6,425 nucleotides of DNA from Cellulomonas sp. GTDB taxonomy: Bacteria > Actinomycetota > Actinomycetes > Actinomycetales > Cellulomonadaceae. The position numbers and the translations under genes are program-made. Of this stretch, positions 6,269 to 6,425 are shown one piece after another. The stretch lies in contig JAPSIJ010000135.1 of assembly GCA_031178805.1 (NCBI GenBank), positions 1 through 6,425 of the forward strand, in the 5' to 3' direction. Position 1 is the first letter of the stretch. Each line of letters begins with the position of its first letter. The notes below the pieces were generated by a model, which did not search any database, had not been told where the DNA came from, and was given only the letters and a program-made list of their open reading frames with translations.

Positions 6269-6425
6269 TCAGTGCTGCTGGGCGAGGGCGGCCAGCACGC
6301 GGCGGACGCTGGACTCCAGGCCCCAGCGGGCGGTGAGGTCCACGACCGCCTCCGGGTCCGCGGGCTCCCGGGGCAGCGCGAAGTCGTCCGTCCCGCCGGC
6401 GCGCACCACGTCGGCGTCCGGCGCC
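6269..6425 (-). CDS. C-terminal fragment of an unidentified protein (51 codons plus stop, 5' end outside window)
   Basis: An open frame enters from the right edge on the minus strand and stops with TGA at 6271-6269. All 51 visible codons end in G or C, which strongly supports real coding sequence in this genome. The end of the protein contains TDDFALPREPADPEAVVDL, then a likely amphipathic C-terminal helix (SSVRRVLAALAQQH). No family is recognised from this fragment. The gene converges on the S8 protease, with 148 bases and two hairpins between the stops. No membrane segment is visible in the fragment. Confidence 0.75.
   Translation of the reverse strand, partial: APDADVVRAGGTDDFALPREPADPEAVVDLTARWGLESSVRRVLAALAQQH

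Noticed and set aside
6145..6336. Small plus-strand open frame after the S8 gene
   Set aside because: It begins inside the first hairpin, runs through the second, and overlaps the minus-strand gene whose codons all end in G or C. No ribosome site or motif supports it.

Overview
This window comes from a very GC-rich chromosome in which nearly every codon ends in G or C. It encodes a classic Sec-type signal peptide and multi-domain exported enzymes. Together these point to an actinobacterium, plausibly Cellulomonas, Cellulosimicrobium, Isoptericola or a relative. The genus is inferred from style only; no phylogenetic marker is present.

The layout is simple. At the left edge, on the minus strand, lies the 5' part of a gene for a membrane-anchored M15-family (VanY-like) D-Ala-D-Ala carboxypeptidase-type protein. 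It has a long disordered cytoplasmic arm, one transmembrane segment and an Ala-rich extracellular stalk with helical stretches, followed by the first ~50 residues of the peptidase domain; the rest lies outside the window. A ~350-bp divergent intergenic region follows (1565-1917). It holds a candidate leaderless promoter for the M15 gene, a candidate sigma-70-type promoter for the gene to the right, a short palindrome in the presumed leader, and a weak CRP/GlxR-like motif.

Most of the window (1918-6120, plus strand) is one complete gene for a 1400-residue secreted subtilisin-family (S8) protease. It has a signal peptide, a propeptide/inhibitor region and a complete Asp-His-Ser catalytic domain. 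A PA domain is inserted in that catalytic domain and carries the protein's only two cysteines. After it come an Fn3-like domain, a beta-rich region with an Asp-rich putative Ca-binding loop, and three C-terminal bacterial Ig-like domains. Two strong hairpins (6142-6168 and 6199-6233) follow and separate it from the 3' end of a convergent minus-strand gene of unknown function (stop at 6269-6271).

Both recognisable genes act outside the cytoplasmic membrane, one on peptidoglycan stem peptides and the other on proteins. Nothing in the sequence shows that they form one system beyond sharing an upstream region. I see no mobile element, CRISPR array, RNA gene or evident new defence or biosynthetic system; the points of interest are protein architecture and regulatory detail.
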